From positions 6,783 through 20,026 of the forward strand of contig DHOB01000025.1 of the NCBI GenBank assembly GCA_002409675.1: a stretch of 13,244 nucleotides of DNA, written 5' to 3'. The notes under the pieces were generated by a model. The model searched no databases and had not been told where the DNA came from. It saw only the letters and a list, made by a program, of their open reading frames with translations. The position numbers and the translations under genes were made by a program. The DNA is from Ruminococcaceae bacterium UBA5401. GTDB taxonomy: Bacteria > Bacillota > Clostridia > Oscillospirales > Acutalibacteraceae. This document shows, in pieces, positions 11,717 through 13,244 of this stretch (within the stretch, counting starts at the first letter, position 1; every line of letters begins with the position of its first letter).

Positions 11717-11740
11717 TTGTCTTTAAGAGGTGAAGCAGGT

Positions 11741-12241
11741 TTGGCCGGCAGCAAAAAGGGCGGCGTGGCGGCCGCCGTGTGGGAGCTTGCCCAGCCGTAT
11801 GCGGAAAAACTCGGCCTTTCCGTCTGGGACGTCCGCTATGTGCGGGAGGGCGGCAGCCGCTTTCTGCGCATTTATATCGACAGGCCGGGCGGCGTGGGCA
11901 TCGACGACTGCGAGAAGATGAGCCGCGCCGTCAGCGGCCCGCTGGACAGGCTGGACCCGATTGCGGAGTCCTACTGCCTGGAGGTTTCGTCCCCCGGCGT
12001 GAACCGCGAGCTGACCCGGCCGGCGCATTTTGCCAGGTACCGGGGCGCGCAGGTCGCGGTGCGGCTGATCCGCCCTTTGCCGGACGGCCGCCGCAACCTG
12101 CACGGCCGGCTCGCCGGCTTCGCGGACGGGGACGTGATTCTCGCGGGGGAGTCCGGGCAAACCAGGACCGTCCTGCGCAAGGACATCGCGTCCGTCCGTC
12201 TGCGGGAAGATGATTTTGTGGAGGAGACAGAAGAGACATGA
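11741..12241 (+). CDS. rimP: Ribosome maturation factor RimP
   Basis: This 166-residue cytoplasmic protein assists maturation of the 30S ribosomal subunit. The N-terminal domain has the family signature LGLSVWDVRYVREGGSRFLRIYIDR followed by VGIDDCEKMSRAVSGPLD. The segment YCLEVSSPGVNREL leads into the C-terminal SH3-like domain (VAVRLIRPLPDGRRNLHGRLAGF). TTG 11741 is chosen because AAGAGGTGA lies 7 bases upstream; a longer in-frame reading from 11654 would begin inside the promoter and run through the leader hairpin, so it can be excluded. The stop overlaps the nusA start by ATGA, which suggests translational coupling. Confidence 0.92.
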   Translation: MAGSKKGGVAAAVWELAQPYAEKLGLSVWDVRYVREGGSRFLRIYIDRPGGVGIDDCEKMSRAVSGPLDRLDPIAESYCLEVSSPGVNRELTRPAHFARYRGAQVAVRLIRPLPDGRRNLHGRLAGFADGDVILAGESGQTRTVLRKDIASVRLREDDFVEETEET

Positions 12242-13244
12242 GCGGCAGAAAAAGCAAAAAAACCAACAGCGAAGGCGGTCCGGCGGAGATCTTCGAGGCG
12301 CTGGCCATGCTGGAGAAGGAGCGCGGAATCTCCGCGGACTTTATGATCGACCGCATCAAAAAGGCGATTGTGACCGCGTGCAAGAACAGCTACGGCAACG
12401 AGGACTGTGTGGTAAACGTGGACCAGGCCAAGGGCGTGTTTGAAGTTTATCTCAACAAGACCGTCGTTGAGGACATAACCGACCGGGGCAGGGAGATTCT
12501 GCTCGAGCAGGCGCGCAAAATCGACCCCACGGCCGCCGTGGGCGACACCGTGGGCGTCAGACTGAACACGCGGGACTTCGGGCGCATCGCCGCCATGACG
12601 GCCCGCAACATCATCCGGCAGGGCATTCGCGACGGCGAGCGCAGCCGGATGCTGCAGGAATTTGAGAGCAAACAGCAGGAGCTGGTCACCGCCGTGGTGG
12701 ACCAGGTGGACCCGCGCACGGGCGCGGCGACCCTCGTGATAGGCCATGCGGAGGCCGTGCTGCCGAAATCCGAGCAGGTCCCCGGCGAGGTGCTCCGGGC
12801 CGGGGAGCACGTCAAGGTCTATGTGGCGGACGTGAAGGTCACGGACAAGGGCCCGCACGCCGTGATCAGCCGGGTTCACCCGGACCTTGTGCGCCGCCTT
12901 TTCGAGGCCGAGGTGCCGGAAATCTACGACGGCACCGTCGAAATCAAGGCCGTTTCGCGCGAGGCCGGCTCCCGCACCAAAATCGCGGTGCAGAGCCATA
13001 ACCCGGACGTCGACGCGGTCGGCGCCTGCATCGGCGCGAAGGGCATGCGCGTGAACCGCATCGTGGCCGAGCTCGGCGGCGAAAAAATCGATATTGTGGA
13101 GTACGACGACGACCCGTGCAAATTCATCGCCTCCGCGCTTTCGCCGGCCGACGTGGTCGACGTGACCCCGGCCGAGGACGGCTCGCGGGCCTGCCGCGTC
13201 ACGGTGCCGGACGACCAGCTTTCGCTCGCCATCGGCAACAAGGG
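12238..13244 (+). CDS. nusA: Transcription elongation/termination factor NusA (partial)
   Basis: The gene is cut by the window end; 335 codons are present. NusA binds RNA polymerase and modulates pausing, intrinsic termination and antitermination. Visible domains are the N-terminal polymerase-binding region (about 15-140, EIFEALAMLEKERGI, then RDFGRIAAMTARNIIRQGIRD), the S1 domain (about 150-215), KH1 with its GAKG loop at 266-269, and the start of KH2 ending at AIGNKG. The ATG overlaps the rimP stop, and GGAGGAG lies upstream inside rimP. Gene order and motifs match the conserved rimP-nusA-(rnpM/L7Ae-like)-infB operon; the later genes are outside the window. An extra basic stretch (GRKSKKTN) precedes the usual start of homology. 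Confidence 0.95.
   Translation, partial: MSGRKSKKTNSEGGPAEIFEALAMLEKERGISADFMIDRIKKAIVTACKNSYGNEDCVVNVDQAKGVFEVYLNKTVVEDITDRGREILLEQARKIDPTAAVGDTVGVRLNTRDFGRIAAMTARNIIRQGIRDGERSRMLQEFESKQQELVTAVVDQVDPRTGAATLVIGHAEAVLPKSEQVPGEVLRAGEHVKVYVADVKVTDKGPHAVISRVHPDLVRRLFEAEVPEIYDGTVEIKAVSREAGSRTKIAVQSHNPDVDAVGACIGAKGMRVNRIVAELGGEKIDIVEYDDDPCKFIASALSPADVVDVTPAEDGSRACRVTVPDDQLSLAIGNK

Noticed and set aside
11654..11740. RimP start at ATG 11654
   Set aside because: That ATG lies inside the promoter (upstream of the -10 box), and the extra 29 residues would be encoded by the leader hairpin.
11971..12999. Reverse reading frame of 342 codons
   Set aside because: It is antisense to rimP and nusA, both of which are certain.

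Overview
The window looks like chromosomal DNA of a GC-rich, spore-forming member of the Clostridia, probably Oscillospiraceae/Ruminococcaceae. The pointers are a spoVT sporulation regulator, the rimP-nusA gene pair, Gram-positive ribosome binding sites (GGAGG), TTG starts and Firmicutes-type lipoproteins. This placement is inferred from gene content; no species can be named. Most genes are clearly GC-rich, but a stretch from about 2.2 to 4.1 kb is AT-rich and looks acquired.

Layout. (1) 1-2222: an asparagine synthetase gene (asnB) bracketed by a roughly 120-bp inverted repeat whose right arm ends in a strong terminator. A third, more diverged relative of the repeat lies at about 5086-5192. 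(2) 2223-3995, the AT-rich island: two tandem lipoprotein genes that share promoter, ribosome binding site, signal-peptide DNA and terminator, while their mature proteins look unrelated. A reverse-strand fragment resembling the C-terminal end of a phage tail tape-measure protein follows. (3) 4054-5037: a secreted NlpC/P60 cell-wall hydrolase with a C-terminal peptidoglycan-binding domain, preceded by a sequence matching the WalR box. (4) 5253-9235: a reverse-strand malQ-glgP operon for glycogen/maltodextrin breakdown, with a near-consensus promoter. (5) 9283-10165: a divergent 57-residue gene and an unrecognised reverse-strand gene of 131 residues. (6) 10166-10915: a tRNA-Leu(CAA) locus with a duplicated terminator, a 21-bp tRNA 3'-end remnant and several strong hairpins. 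(7) 11017-13244: spoVT behind a candidate forespore-type promoter, then rimP and nusA (cut by the window end) behind a strong promoter and a leader hairpin.

How the genes fit together. malQ and glgP jointly convert glycogen or maltodextrin to glucose and glucose-1-phosphate. rimP-nusA is the start of the conserved ribosome-maturation/transcription operon. The hydrolase, spoVT and possibly asnB may take part in envelope remodelling and sporulation, but that link rests on promoter motifs read by eye. No transposase, integrase, CRISPR array or defence system is visible. The least explained structures are the inverted-repeat-bracketed asnB, the lipoprotein cassettes and the rearranged tRNA-Leu locus.
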